A stretch of DNA of 64,000 nucleotides from JBEBVQ01 sp964527735 (GTDB lineage Bacteria > Bacteroidota > Bacteroidia > Chitinophagales > Chitinophagaceae), in NCBI GenBank assembly GCA_964527735.1, contig CAZGPG010000020.1, positions 9,180 through 73,179 of the forward strand, written 5' to 3'. The notes beneath the pieces are model-generated. The model was given only the letters and a program-made list of their open reading frames with translations, made no database searches and was not told the origin of the DNA. Position 1 is the first letter of the stretch. Every line of letters starts with the position of its first letter. Positions 28,526-37,383 of the stretch are shown here, piece by piece. The position numbers were made by a program, and so were the translations under genes.

Positions 28526-28996
28526 ATGAGAAAGTATACATTTGCACTGATAATGCTGATATTTGCGTCGGCCTGTAATGAAAAAGAAGGTGCACGAAAA
28601 AACCCGGAACTGCTGCCGGCAAACCTGGTACAGAACCCCAGAAGCGCTGGTGAAACACCTGCCGGTGTCCTGGAACAAATGCCTGTGATGACATTTCCGG
28701 ATACTGTTCATAACTTTGGGCGTGTTTATGAAGGGGAAGAGGTAACGCACGGGTTTACTTTCACCAACACAGGCAAAAAACCATTGCTGATCAGCGGGGT
28801 TACGACAAGCTGCGGATGCACTGTTGCCGATTATCCGAAAGAGCCTGTGCTTCCCGGCGAAAGCGGGATATTGAAAGTGAATTTCAGATCGACGGGACAG
28901 ACAGGCTACGAAGAGAAATCTGTTGCCGTACAGACCAACACGGCCAGGGGTACAATACCTCTGTATATTAAAGCGGAAATTATATCTAAACAATAA
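28526..28996 (+). CDS. DUF1573 lipoprotein
   Basis: A 156-residue predicted lipoprotein (lipobox IFASAC, Cys near 17) with one DUF1573 Ig-like domain (about 55-150). The typical strand pattern D-x-x-H-N-F-G-x-V ... F-x-F-x-N-T-G-x-x-P-L is visible, as is the TTSCGCT cysteine motif. Domains of this type occur in Bacteroidota surface and periplasmic proteins; the role is unknown. It lies between nusB and yajC. Confidence 0.85.
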   Translation: MRKYTFALIMLIFASACNEKEGARKNPELLPANLVQNPRSAGETPAGVLEQMPVMTFPDTVHNFGRVYEGEEVTHGFTFTNTGKKPLLISGVTTSCGCTVADYPKEPVLPGESGILKVNFRSTGQTGYEEKSVAVQTNTARGTIPLYIKAEIISKQ

Positions 28997-29021
28997 ACTT
29001 TCACAATTAATCCGACAATCA

Positions 29022-29375
29022 ATGTTCATTAATCTCTTAACTGCAACTGTTTTTTTACAAGCCCAACAATCCGGCGGTGGATTTATGCCGCTGCTGCTGA
29101 TGGTGGGCATGATAGCCGTGATGTATTTCTTCATGATCCGCCCACAGGCCAAACGCGCTAAAGAGCAGAAGAAATTTGCAGAAAACACAAACACCGGCGA
29201 CAAGATCGTAACCACCGCAGGTATTCACGGGGTCATCAGCCGGATCAATGAAGACAATACGCTGCAGGTGGAAGTCAGCCGCGGTACCTTCATGACGATT
29301 GAGCGCTCTGCCGTATCTATGGAGCTGACTAATGCTTACCGTAAGAAAGCGGAAGCAACAGCTGTCAAAAACTGA
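29022..29375 (+). CDS. yajC: Sec translocon accessory protein YajC
   Basis: Small inner-membrane subunit that joins SecDF to the SecYEG channel. The start is set at ATG 29022 (MFINLLTATVF), giving 117 residues. A single membrane helix (about 21-40, MPLLLMVGMIAVMYFFMI) is followed by the signature RPQAKRAKEQKKF and the conserved cytoplasmic domain with GDKIVTTAGIHG. The length is normal. Confidence 0.95.
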   Translation: MFINLLTATVFLQAQQSGGGFMPLLLMVGMIAVMYFFMIRPQAKRAKEQKKFAENTNTGDKIVTTAGIHGVISRINEDNTLQVEVSRGTFMTIERSAVSMELTNAYRKKAEATAVKN

Positions 29376-29390
29376 TCGGGCCAATGTGGC

Positions 29391-29480
29391 AATTTGAAAA
29401 TTTGAAAATGAGACGATGAATGCGTTTTGGGTAACAATAAGGGCATTTTCAAATTACCACATTTTCAAATTTTCAAATTA
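29391..29480. repeat. AATTTGAAAA palindromic interspersed repeat, copy 1
   Basis: A perfect 20-bp inverted repeat: AATTTGAAAATTTGAAAATG (29391-29410) and its complement (29460-29479), with a further CATTTTCAAATT arm at 29444-29455 and a core reading GGTAACAATAAGGGCATTTT. A second copy with the same layout is at 38663-38745. It sits between yajC and coaE and ends 7 bases before the coaE ATG. Confidence 0.85.
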
Positions 29481-29486
29481 TATATC

Positions 29487-30071
29487 ATGCTCAAAGTCGG
29501 TATCACGGGTGGCATCGGGTCCGGAAAAACCACTGTATGCAAAGTATTTGAAGTGCTGGGCATACCGGTTTTTTATGCGGATGAAGCAGCCCGCCGGCTG
29601 ATGGAAGCTGATGCAGACCTGATCAAAGGAATTACATCCTTGTTAGGAACAGAATCGTACAGGGACGGCAAGCTGAACCGTCCCTTTATTGCATCTGCTG
29701 TTTTTGGCAATCCGGATCTGCTCCAAAAAATAAATGCACTCACCCACCCTGCCGTTATTGCGCATGGTAAGAAATGGATGTCTCAGCAGCAGGCGCCGTA
29801 TGCGTTGAAAGAAGCGGCGCTATTTTTTGAAGCCGGGAGTAACGGAGAGATGGATGTAATGATCGGTGTGACCGCCCCACGGGAGATACGCATCAGCCGT
29901 ACGATGGAGCGCGACGGAATATCCCGTGAAAAAGTACTGGAACGTATGTCGCGACAGATGGATGAAGACGAAAAAATGAGACGCTGTGATTTTGTGATCC
30001 ACAATGATGAAGCACAGGCCATCATTCCACAAGTACTGGCCGTGCACCGTGCATTATTGTCCCGCACATAA
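29487..30071 (+). CDS. coaE: Dephospho-CoA kinase CoaE
   Basis: Last step of coenzyme A synthesis: phosphorylates the 3'-hydroxyl of dephospho-CoA. ATG 29487 (MLKVGITGGIGSGKTT) gives 194 residues with the P-loop GGIGSGKTT, FYADEAARR, LTHPAVI and the lid region RMSRQMDEDEKM. An upstream in-frame start would translate the repeat and is unlikely. The repeat at 29391-29480 abuts the start, so transcription may enter through it from yajC. Confidence 0.95.
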   Translation: MLKVGITGGIGSGKTTVCKVFEVLGIPVFYADEAARRLMEADADLIKGITSLLGTESYRDGKLNRPFIASAVFGNPDLLQKINALTHPAVIAHGKKWMSQQQAPYALKEAALFFEAGSNGEMDVMIGVTAPREIRISRTMERDGISREKVLERMSRQMDEDEKMRRCDFVIHNDEAQAIIPQVLAVHRALLSRT

Positions 30072-30157
30072 GCAGATCCATGCTGTTCTTAAGTTAAAGT
30101 TGTCCGGGCGTTCTATATTACAACTCGCGCTCTATACTATCAACTTGATAAATTCCC

Positions 30158-30165
30158 TACATTTG
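30158..30165 (+). promoter_or_regulatory. Candidate promoter -7 box for the exbB-like gene (TAcaTTTG)
   Basis: An exact TAnnTTTG match 20 bases before the start codon at 30186, in the gap after coaE. The only TTG nearby (30145) is too close to be a -33 box. Confidence 0.45.
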
Positions 30166-30185
30166 CGCGGTACAAATATTCCGGC

Positions 30186-30878
30186 ATGTCTTTATTATCC
30201 GTATTACTGCTTCAGATAGATACCGCAGCACAAGCTGCCGCTCCGGTCAGCCCTGCCCCTGAAAAGATCAGCCTGATATCGCTCCTGATGGAAGGAGGCG
30301 TGCTGATGATCCCCTTATTGATATGTTCCGTGCTGGTTGCTTACGTATTTGTGGAAAGACTGCTGGTGATCCGCAAGGCATCTGTGACCGATCCGAGTTT
30401 TATGTCGCGCATCCGGGAGCATATCACGGACGGGAATCTCGCCGCTGCACGTTCATTATCCAAAAACACATACGGACCGGTAGCCCGGATGATCGAACGC
30501 GGTATCGGCCGCATCGGAAAGCCTGTTGAACACATAGAAAAGTCTATGGAAAGCGTTGGCAAGCTGGAGATATACCAGATGGAAAAAAATATGAGCATGC
30601 TGGCCACCATCGCACGCATCGCCCCTATGTTCGGCTTCCTGGGCACGATCGCCGGTATGATCATCCTGTTCTTTAATATACAGCACCAGGGGTTCTCGCT
30701 GGAAAGCATTGCCGGAGGCATTTACACCAAGATGGTCACATCCGCCGTAGGGCTGATCATCGGGCTGCTTGCATTTATGGCTTACGACTACCTCGACGCC
30801 CAGATCAACAAGAACGTCAACCGTATGGAAGCCGCTTCGGTTGAATTTTTAGATATTCTACAGGAACCAACCCGATAA
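30186..30878 (+). CDS. MotA/TolQ/ExbB proton channel family protein
   Basis: Inner-membrane subunit of a proton-driven energiser that powers outer-membrane transport or envelope tasks. The 230 residues carry an N-terminal membrane helix (about 35-55), a cytoplasmic helical hairpin, and two C-terminal membrane helices with APMFGFLGTIAGMI and YTKMVTSAVGLIIGLLAF, the conserved channel region with the functional threonine. The ExbD partner follows after 12 bases. The TonB partner is not in the window. Confidence 0.92.
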   Translation: MSLLSVLLLQIDTAAQAAAPVSPAPEKISLISLLMEGGVLMIPLLICSVLVAYVFVERLLVIRKASVTDPSFMSRIREHITDGNLAAARSLSKNTYGPVARMIERGIGRIGKPVEHIEKSMESVGKLEIYQMEKNMSMLATIARIAPMFGFLGTIAGMIILFFNIQHQGFSLESIAGGIYTKMVTSAVGLIIGLLAFMAYDYLDAQINKNVNRMEAASVEFLDILQEPTR

Positions 30879-30890
30879 ATATGTGCTGCC

Positions 30891-31295
30891 ATGAATCTGA
30901 GAAAACGCCTGCGTGCCGACAAAGACCCGCATACATCAGCACTGAACGACATCCTGTTCATCCTGCTGTTTTTCTTCCTGATCATTTCCACGCTGGCCAA
31001 CCCGAACCTTGTTAAGGTAAGTAACCCGAGGGCCACAACGGATACCAAAGCCAAACAAACCGTTGTGGTAACGGTTGATTCGTTGCAGCGGTTTTATGTA
31101 GGCACCCGCCTTACAGCGTCGGATTCACTGACGGCGGCTATCTCGTCGATGGTAGCCAAATCTCAGGATGCAGACCCGACAGTTGTGATCAACGGGGATG
31201 TGCATGCGCACTGGGGGGCTGTAATTGAAGCCCTGAGAGCCGCAAAAACGCTGAATCTGAAGGCGGTTGTAGCAGTGGAAAAAGACAGCCGTTAA
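30891..31295 (+). CDS. ExbD/TolR-type biopolymer transport protein
   Basis: A 134-residue partner of the ExbB-like channel. One N-terminal membrane helix (about 16-36, NDILFILLFFFLIIS) with the proton-path aspartate just before it (ALND), then a periplasmic domain (about 60-134) with the typical V-V-I-N-G-D segment and a terminal helix and strand. Co-transcribed with the gene at 30186. Confidence 0.92.
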   Translation: MNLRKRLRADKDPHTSALNDILFILLFFFLIISTLANPNLVKVSNPRATTDTKAKQTVVVTVDSLQRFYVGTRLTASDSLTAAISSMVAKSQDADPTVVINGDVHAHWGAVIEALRAAKTLNLKAVVAVEKDSR

Positions 31296-31484
31296 GCTTG
31301 TTCCCCTTGTAATTTCTTAGTTTATTTTTTCACCACTGAGGACCTTACAATTAATGCCACATCCCGGGAAGATTAATAGCCCTATTGACAATATATATCC
31401 TGCCGGAGCGCAAAATTCAGTAAATTGCAGATAACTGTATCTCGTCAAAATGAAATCAATTCTTCCATCAAATTACTGAAGCAT

Positions 31485-31961
31485 ATGAAAAAGAAGCAAT
31501 CCCTAATCGGACTGGATAAGGCCAAAAGCAAACAGTTGGCAGACAAGCTCAATATCCTCCTGGCAAACTACCAGTTATTTTATATCAATGACCGCGGATT
31601 CCACTGGAATATCAAAGGCGACAAATTTTTTGAGCTGCACGCAAAGTTTGAGGAGCTGTACACAGATCTTCAAGTGAAAAACGATGAAATTGCAGAGCGT
31701 ATCCTGACGTTGGGTTACACTCCGTTCCATAGCTATTCCGATTATCTGAAAAACGCCACCATCAAGGAGAAAACAAATATTTCCGATGGTAACGAAGCGG
31801 TATCGGAAATACTCAACGCCTTTGAGATCATTATCACGCTCCAAAGGGATATCCTGGAACTTTCCGCTGAAGCTAACGATGAGGGTACCAACGCCCTGAT
31901 GAGCGATTATATCCGCGAGCAGGAGAAGCTGGTATGGATGTATTCGGCATACCTGGCATAA
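31485..31961 (+). CDS. dps: Dps-family DNA-binding ferritin-like protein
   Basis: Iron-storing, DNA-protecting protein of starved or oxidatively stressed cells, forming 12-mers. ATG 31485 gives 158 residues. The four-helix ferroxidase pattern is visible: LANYQLFYINDRGFHWNIKG, with the inter-subunit metal ligands in H-W-N and F-E-E-L-Y-x-D-L, and the basic N-terminus (KKKQS, KAKSKQ) suited to DNA contact. The gap before it has no perfect promoter box. Confidence 0.92.
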   Translation: MKKKQSLIGLDKAKSKQLADKLNILLANYQLFYINDRGFHWNIKGDKFFELHAKFEELYTDLQVKNDEIAERILTLGYTPFHSYSDYLKNATIKEKTNISDGNEAVSEILNAFEIIITLQRDILELSAEANDEGTNALMSDYIREQEKLVWMYSAYLA

Positions 31962-32010
31962 TCTTCCGAAGTTGATCATACAATACCTCTAATGACACGT
32001 TTAAACGATA

Positions 32011-32094
32011 GGCTTTGATTGTACTTAGCCACCGTTGTTTAATGCCGGTGGCTGAGTACAATCGAAGCCCGGCGGCTGAGCCTGCCGAAGCCAC
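32011..32094. repeat. GCTGAG...CGAAGCC palindromic repeat, copy 1
   Basis: A 24-bp inverted repeat (32011-32034 with 32046-32069, two wobble positions, core ACTCAGCCACCG) followed by a related third arm at about 32071-32094 ending GCCGAAGCC. The same family appears at 55819-55874. It lies between dps and the convergent OmpA gene. Confidence 0.75.
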
Positions 32095-32130
32095 TATCAG
32101 GAAATAATTCATCCGCATAATTTTCCGGCT

Positions 32131-32171
32131 AAAAAAGGGATGGCCGCCAACATGGCGGCCATCCCTTTTTT
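32131..32171. terminator. Bidirectional terminator between dps and the OmpA gene
   Basis: A perfect 18-bp stem (32131-32148 with 32154-32171, AAAAAAGGGATGGCCGCC) and 5-base loop, flanked by A and T runs so that it works in both directions. Confidence 0.9.
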
Positions 32172-32185
32172 ATATGCAGATCTGC

Positions 32186-34492
32186 TTATTTCAGCTTCAG
32201 ATCCATTTCTACCCTTCTGTTCTTAGCTCTTCCGGCAGCTGTTTTATTATCAGCCGCAAAATTGGTAGCGCCAAATCCGTCGGCAATCAACCGGTCTGCG
32301 GAGATACCCTTGCCGATAAAGTACTCACGTACTGCATTCGCGCGCTCTTTCGATAAACGGAGGTTCGTTTCATCCTTACCTACGTTGTCGGTATATCCGT
32401 GAATGGTCATGTTATAATCCGTGTACTCATTCAGGATACCCACAACTTCATCCAGCAGCTTGTACGATTTCGTGCTGATCACGGCCTTGCCAGTCTGGAA
32501 CTGGATGGCAGTAGCTGCAAAGGCCAGACGCTTTTTCACTTCTGCCCTTATCTCGGGGCAACCCTGGTTCTCTGCGGTGCCCGGAACAGTGGGACATCTG
32601 TCGAGATGATCGGGAACGCCATCATTGTCCGTATCGGGGCAGCCTTCATTCGCTACAGGGCCGGCAGCCTCAGGGCATTTATCTTCATTATCCGGCACGC
32701 CGTCGCCGTCTGTATCAGGGCAGCCTTTAAACTGTGGCAATCCCGGCACATCAGGGCAGAGATCATCAATATCCGCAACACCGTCATTATCCCTGTCAGG
32801 ACAACCCTGAAGCTCTATCGGACCAGCTTCTGTAGGGCAGCGGTCTTCTGCATCAGCAAGGCCGTCGAGGTCAGCATCAGGACAGCCACGGGCTGTTTTC
32901 GAACCGAATACATCCGGGCACAGATCGTCTTTATCGAGCACACCGTCACCGTCTTTATCCGGATCAGGACAACCTTTCTGATCGGGCACACCTTTCTCAA
33001 ACGGACATTTATCAAACCTGTTCGAAATAAGATCGCCATCAGAATCTTTGGGTTTCTTTTTGTGCAGGATCGGCAGATGCATACCGAAATACATGTTCAT
33101 CCCTTTCGAGTTGTCGTTTACGAAGGCCATTACATCATCCGTACCGACAGTCAGGAACAACAGGCGTACACCCAGACCTGCCTTGACTTCAGAGCTCATC
33201 ATATTATAAGTAAGCGGCACGCCGACATCTACGAATTTAGACTCGAACCGTGGTGCAATTGTAACCTGGTTGTAATAGTTGTTACCCGGATTCAGACCTT
33301 TTGACAAGTTCTGCATGTACACACCGTGTACAAAAAAGCCTTTCCAAATGTTATAGTCTGCCTGGAATACCAGCGTGGTAGGCAATGCAATCTTCTGCTC
33401 ACCGATTGTATTGGTAAGTCTGAAGCCGCTGTTGTCCAGTTCTTCTTCCAGTTCCTGTACATTGGTCAGTTTCTTGCTGATGCTGTCTACGACCAGCACA
33501 CCTGATGTGGAGGCGTTGTACTTGGTAGCCGTGCTGTATTTGATTTTGCCGATATCGAGTATGGAAACACCTGCTTTCACTTTATGCTTGCTCACACCCG
33601 GATTCAGCAAACCTTTTTTGCCATCCATTTCATAACGATGCTGCTCTACATTGGGGCGATACTCATACATCAAACCGAGGTCGCCACCAATACCGCGCCC
33701 GCTATTGGCGCCAAACATAAAGTCAAAAAAACCGGAACCATTAGTGAGGTCCTTCAGACGATCTGACGGATCGAGGGTGTTGGCAGAGAAGCTTACGTCC
33801 ATGTCATTGACCTGTACGTAGTCGTTTGCCCCTTCGTACCGTCCGTCCAGACCAGTACTGTTCAGGTTGTAATAGCTGATGCCGCTGTAATAACGGGCAG
33901 TAACACCACCATGCAGCACGTGCTTACCCTTATCCAGCAACAGCCCGCCCCAGGACAGGCCGATGTCTGAAAACAGATGCGTGGTGAGATCGAACCCATT
34001 CTGGTCTGCCACCGCATAATTATCATTTTGATTAAACGTCCGTCCTTGGGCAAACAAACCGGCAATGTTGGAGCTGACATCATTCAATTGGGTCATAAAC
34101 CGCACGCGTGTGCTCAGGCCGATGGTATGCTTATTGTTGATCGCATACAGAATGCCAGGGCCTTTTAATTCAAGAAAGGGCAGCTGTACAGACAACGGCT
34201 CCGATCCGGTCCAGGAGAAATATTTGCCCACCGGAAAGCCGTTGTCATTGTTGCCGAAATCCTTGATCATTGTATTGAACGGAGCCTTCGACACACTGTT
34301 GTTACCATACACATTCAAGGAGAACAGATCCACAACCAGCTTGTGCCGGGAGTCACTGGCTGAGGCAGGATTCAGATACACCTGATTGAATCCCGAATAA
34401 CTACTTCCTGATACGCCGAGATACTTCTGGGCATTTGCCTGAAGGGATATTCCCATACCCGCTACAAGTAATACAGATAAACACTTTTTCAT
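32186..34492 (-). CDS. OmpA-family protein with DUF5723-like barrel and six TSP3 repeats
   Basis: Outer-membrane protein of 768 residues. Signal peptide (cleaved near ANAQ), an N-terminal beta-barrel region (about 22-455) resembling DUF5723, six thrombospondin type 3 repeats (about 463-650) with D-x-D-x-D-G calcium loops and C-P pairs, and a C-terminal OmpA peptidoglycan-binding domain (about 655-768) with GYTDNVG and NRRVEM. It probably spans the outer membrane and tethers it to the cell wall; the barrel's ligand is unknown. It is convergent with dps. Confidence 0.92.
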   Translation of the reverse strand: MKKCLSVLLVAGMGISLQANAQKYLGVSGSSYSGFNQVYLNPASASDSRHKLVVDLFSLNVYGNNSVSKAPFNTMIKDFGNNDNGFPVGKYFSWTGSEPLSVQLPFLELKGPGILYAINNKHTIGLSTRVRFMTQLNDVSSNIAGLFAQGRTFNQNDNYAVADQNGFDLTTHLFSDIGLSWGGLLLDKGKHVLHGGVTARYYSGISYYNLNSTGLDGRYEGANDYVQVNDMDVSFSANTLDPSDRLKDLTNGSGFFDFMFGANSGRGIGGDLGLMYEYRPNVEQHRYEMDGKKGLLNPGVSKHKVKAGVSILDIGKIKYSTATKYNASTSGVLVVDSISKKLTNVQELEEELDNSGFRLTNTIGEQKIALPTTLVFQADYNIWKGFFVHGVYMQNLSKGLNPGNNYYNQVTIAPRFESKFVDVGVPLTYNMMSSEVKAGLGVRLLFLTVGTDDVMAFVNDNSKGMNMYFGMHLPILHKKKPKDSDGDLISNRFDKCPFEKGVPDQKGCPDPDKDGDGVLDKDDLCPDVFGSKTARGCPDADLDGLADAEDRCPTEAGPIELQGCPDRDNDGVADIDDLCPDVPGLPQFKGCPDTDGDGVPDNEDKCPEAAGPVANEGCPDTDNDGVPDHLDRCPTVPGTAENQGCPEIRAEVKKRLAFAATAIQFQTGKAVISTKSYKLLDEVVGILNEYTDYNMTIHGYTDNVGKDETNLRLSKERANAVREYFIGKGISADRLIADGFGATNFAADNKTAAGRAKNRRVEMDLKLK

Positions 34493-34544
34493 AAGAAAAA
34501 TTAAGGGGGTTATTAATTTATAAGAGTAACTGCATTATAAAAGG

Positions 34545-34552
34545 CAAAGTTA
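34545..34552 (-). promoter_or_regulatory. Candidate promoter -7 box for the OmpA gene (TAacTTTG)
   Basis: Read on the minus strand, an exact TAnnTTTG match 53 bases before the ATG at 34492 in an AT-rich gap. No -33 TTG at the usual spacing. Confidence 0.45.
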
Positions 34553-34757
34553 TACAAATCAGACATAATTTTAAATAGCCAAAAAAATATGTTGTAATTA
34601 CCCTATTAAAGTGGATACTATGAAAAAAAACCTTTGGCCAAGCGAAATATCATAAATAACCTTTAACAAGCAAATACATTAAATTAATTTAATTCCATGT
34701 AAAGTCAAAACAGGCAATTGAATATCAATACATTTTAAATCACCTCAGCGTAAAGGC

Positions 34758-36434
34758 TCAATACCACAGGAATAAGCCCACATATATATCAGACTTGCCG
34801 CCATCTTCCGGATAAAAGACCTGTGCTTCCTTACCCAGGGTCAGGAGGTATGCGTGCAATTGCTGCACCGCATTTACATTTTTGTAGTACCATTCCGGCT
34901 GTCCTTCAAAGTCGCCCGTCTTCATGCCGTTGTAATGACGGTACACAATCCATACGCGCCGGTGCTGCTTCATCTCATGCATATCCGGGGACAGCTTTTG
35001 AAAATAATCCGGGAATCCATGGGAAATATGCCGGACATCCCTGCCTTCAACAACACGCATATCCAACCGGTACGCCTGTTTGTAGTAATTCCATCCCGGA
35101 AGATCGTTCCAATAGACATATACCAGGTCGCCCTCCCGGTAATGCTGCTGCACATACATCCAGGCCTCCCGCTGATATGATTTTTTATACCCGCCGAAAC
35201 GCCTTGTGTCTGCTATGGTCAGCACGGTATTCGTCAACGGAGCAGCCAACAAAACAAGCACAATAGCGTATCTGAGCCCTCTGCTGCGGAATGCACACAT
35301 CCAGTCACAGGCAAAGGCAACAAACACGATGCCCACCGGAGCCAGGAACACATTCAGCCGCTCGTGCAGGGGGTACAGCCGAAAAGCCGAAGCGGTAATG
35401 GCAACAGCTACAATCATAACAAGCAGGATGAAATGTTTTCTCTGGTACCGGAACATAGCCACACCGCCGGCAAACAGCAGCAGCAAAGGAATAAAAGGCA
35501 TACGCATCAGCAGGCGATACAGATCACTGTAACCACGCTCATAATTTACTTCAAACCAGGTAAGCCCGAGGGGATAATAAACAAATGAGTAGAGGTAATG
35601 GAGCAGCCACTTTATCCCGGCCAGGAATGCAGGCGGCAATGGAAAGAATGCGCCCCGCCGTTCCCAGAAATAAGTAAGCCAGCTTTCGTCGGCATACCGG
35701 CTGATCACGAAGAAATAAGTAAGCCCGAAACTGATGCCCCACATCAGAAAAGGCAGCAGCGGGCGGACGGACACATGCCGGCGGTATCGCAACAGATTGG
35801 CCACCACAACGCAACAGCCGATACCTGCCAGCACGAACAGGGAAGTAAATGAAAACCAGAGCAGGACAGCCCCGCCGGTTCCCCATGCGAGTAAGCTACG
35901 CCAATCGGTTTTGTCGTGGTACTTTGCGTACAGCCACAACGCCAGAATGGTCGCCAGCAATTCCGGGCCATACTGCTTTGCTTCTACCGAATGATACACC
36001 AGAGGCGGCGCTACAGCCAGTATACAGATGGCAGCAAGCGCTCCCGCAGGCTTCAGGAAGTATCGCGCAACGGGTAGAAATACAAAAAGAGACAGGATGC
36101 CGCATACCAGCGGGAAAAGCCGCAATGCCATTTCGTGGTTCCCGAAAAGCACTACACACGATCTCACTGCCCACAAAAAACCGGGCGGGGCACGCTGAGC
36201 ATAATCCAGCGGCCCGATGGCCAATTCACCAAAATCCATGCTGATGAGGCTGGAAGCGAGGAATAACTCATCCTCCCACAACGACCGATTGTCGATGAAA
36301 TGATATAACCGCAGGCAAATCCCCACGAGTATAATAGCAAATGCAATAAGTTTCCAGCGTTGCCCCACTGCATCACTGGCTCGGGAGTAGATATTCAGGT
36401 CTGTGTGCTTATTCATAAACTGGTATGCCTGCAT
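34758..36434 (-). CDS. Multi-pass membrane glycosyltransferase (GT39/PMT-like)
   Basis: A 558-residue integral membrane protein with about ten hydrophobic helices. The first large loop holds NRSLWEDELF, the conserved acidic motif (D-E) of the PMT/ArnT lipid-linked sugar transferases. The C-terminal third is a soluble domain (GRDVRHISHGFPDYF). It probably moves a sugar from a polyprenyl-phosphate carrier in the periplasm; the acceptor is unknown. ATG 36434 is chosen over a GTG at 36452; ATG 36416 is also possible. Confidence 0.82.
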   Translation of the reverse strand: MQAYQFMNKHTDLNIYSRASDAVGQRWKLIAFAIILVGICLRLYHFIDNRSLWEDELFLASSLISMDFGELAIGPLDYAQRAPPGFLWAVRSCVVLFGNHEMALRLFPLVCGILSLFVFLPVARYFLKPAGALAAICILAVAPPLVYHSVEAKQYGPELLATILALWLYAKYHDKTDWRSLLAWGTGGAVLLWFSFTSLFVLAGIGCCVVVANLLRYRRHVSVRPLLPFLMWGISFGLTYFFVISRYADESWLTYFWERRGAFFPLPPAFLAGIKWLLHYLYSFVYYPLGLTWFEVNYERGYSDLYRLLMRMPFIPLLLLFAGGVAMFRYQRKHFILLVMIVAVAITASAFRLYPLHERLNVFLAPVGIVFVAFACDWMCAFRSRGLRYAIVLVLLAAPLTNTVLTIADTRRFGGYKKSYQREAWMYVQQHYREGDLVYVYWNDLPGWNYYKQAYRLDMRVVEGRDVRHISHGFPDYFQKLSPDMHEMKQHRRVWIVYRHYNGMKTGDFEGQPEWYYKNVNAVQQLHAYLLTLGKEAQVFYPEDGGKSDIYVGLFLWY

Positions 36435-36636
36435 GTGTTTTACGATATCCACTTATCATTTTCCACATACTCCTGCAAAACAACTATGCACATTGCTATT
36501 CCCGGAAAGTATGCAAACTTATGAAAAATAAGGAGCGATATATACACGCGGATAAGATTCCCTGCCGCTGTTTATTTGACGATAAGGAATTTTATACTAT
36601 TTTGTCACCCCTTATTCATTGAACCAATAAAATACT

Positions 36637-37383
36637 ATGGCCAGAAATTTGTGTATCGACTGGGGCAACAGCTATATTAAAGCATCTGTTTTTGATGCCC
36701 ATGATCAAGTGCTGGAAAAATTCAGCTTTCAGGAAGCAGAAGCAGAGACCGTCTTATCATCTATTATAACTACTCACCAGCCCGATGCCGGTATTCTTTG
36801 TGCGGTTGTCAACTATCCGCTTTCGATCGAACAAATGCTCCGGGATCAGATCCGCTATTTCCGCACACTGGATATGCAGACCCGGCTGCCGGTGATGAAT
36901 GCCTACCATTCGCCCGAGACACTCGGCGCCGACCGGCTGGCGCTGGTAGCAGGCGCTTATGCACAGTTCCCGGACAAAAACAACCTGGTGATCAGCCTGG
37001 GCACCTGCATCACTTACAACCTGATCCAGAAAAACAAAGCATTCCGGGGCGGGGCTATATCTCCGGGCATGCAGATGCGCCTCCGGGCCATGCACGATTA
37101 TACCGACAAGCTGCCACTCGTCCCGGTTTCGGGAGAGGTATTGCTGCTTGGTTATGATACTGAAACATCCATGCGCAGCGGCGCCATCAACGGTATGGCG
37201 GCTGAGATAGATGGCATGATCGGGGCATTTGCCGCACAATATCCTGACTTTAACGCGGTCTTAACGGGGGGTGATGCACCATTCTTTGAAGGCAAATTGA
37301 AAAGTAAGATATTTGCAGACCCTGATTTATCGTTAAAGGGGCTAAACCTAATCTTAAAGCATAATGTCCCTCAAATACGCTAA
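36637..37383 (+). CDS. coaX: Type III pantothenate kinase CoaX
   Basis: First step of CoA synthesis: phosphorylates pantothenate. The 248 residues of ASKHA fold show IDWGNSYIKASVF (phosphate-binding), GADRLALVAGA with the catalytic-region aspartate, RGGAISPGM and TGGDAPFF. The motif usually written D-x-G-T-A-x-T-x-D reads SLGTCITYN here, so both acidic residues are replaced, which may be lineage-specific. It overlaps the next gene by 20 bases. Confidence 0.92.
   Translation: MARNLCIDWGNSYIKASVFDAHDQVLEKFSFQEAEAETVLSSIITTHQPDAGILCAVVNYPLSIEQMLRDQIRYFRTLDMQTRLPVMNAYHSPETLGADRLALVAGAYAQFPDKNNLVISLGTCITYNLIQKNKAFRGGAISPGMQMRLRAMHDYTDKLPLVPVSGEVLLLGYDTETSMRSGAINGMAAEIDGMIGAFAAQYPDFNAVLTGGDAPFFEGKLKSKIFADPDLSLKGLNLILKHNVPQIR

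Noticed and set aside
32399..33304. Long open frame antisense to the OmpA/TSP3 gene
   Set aside because: It mirrors the repetitive TSP3 codons; the minus-strand gene has clear D-x-D-G and OmpA motifs.
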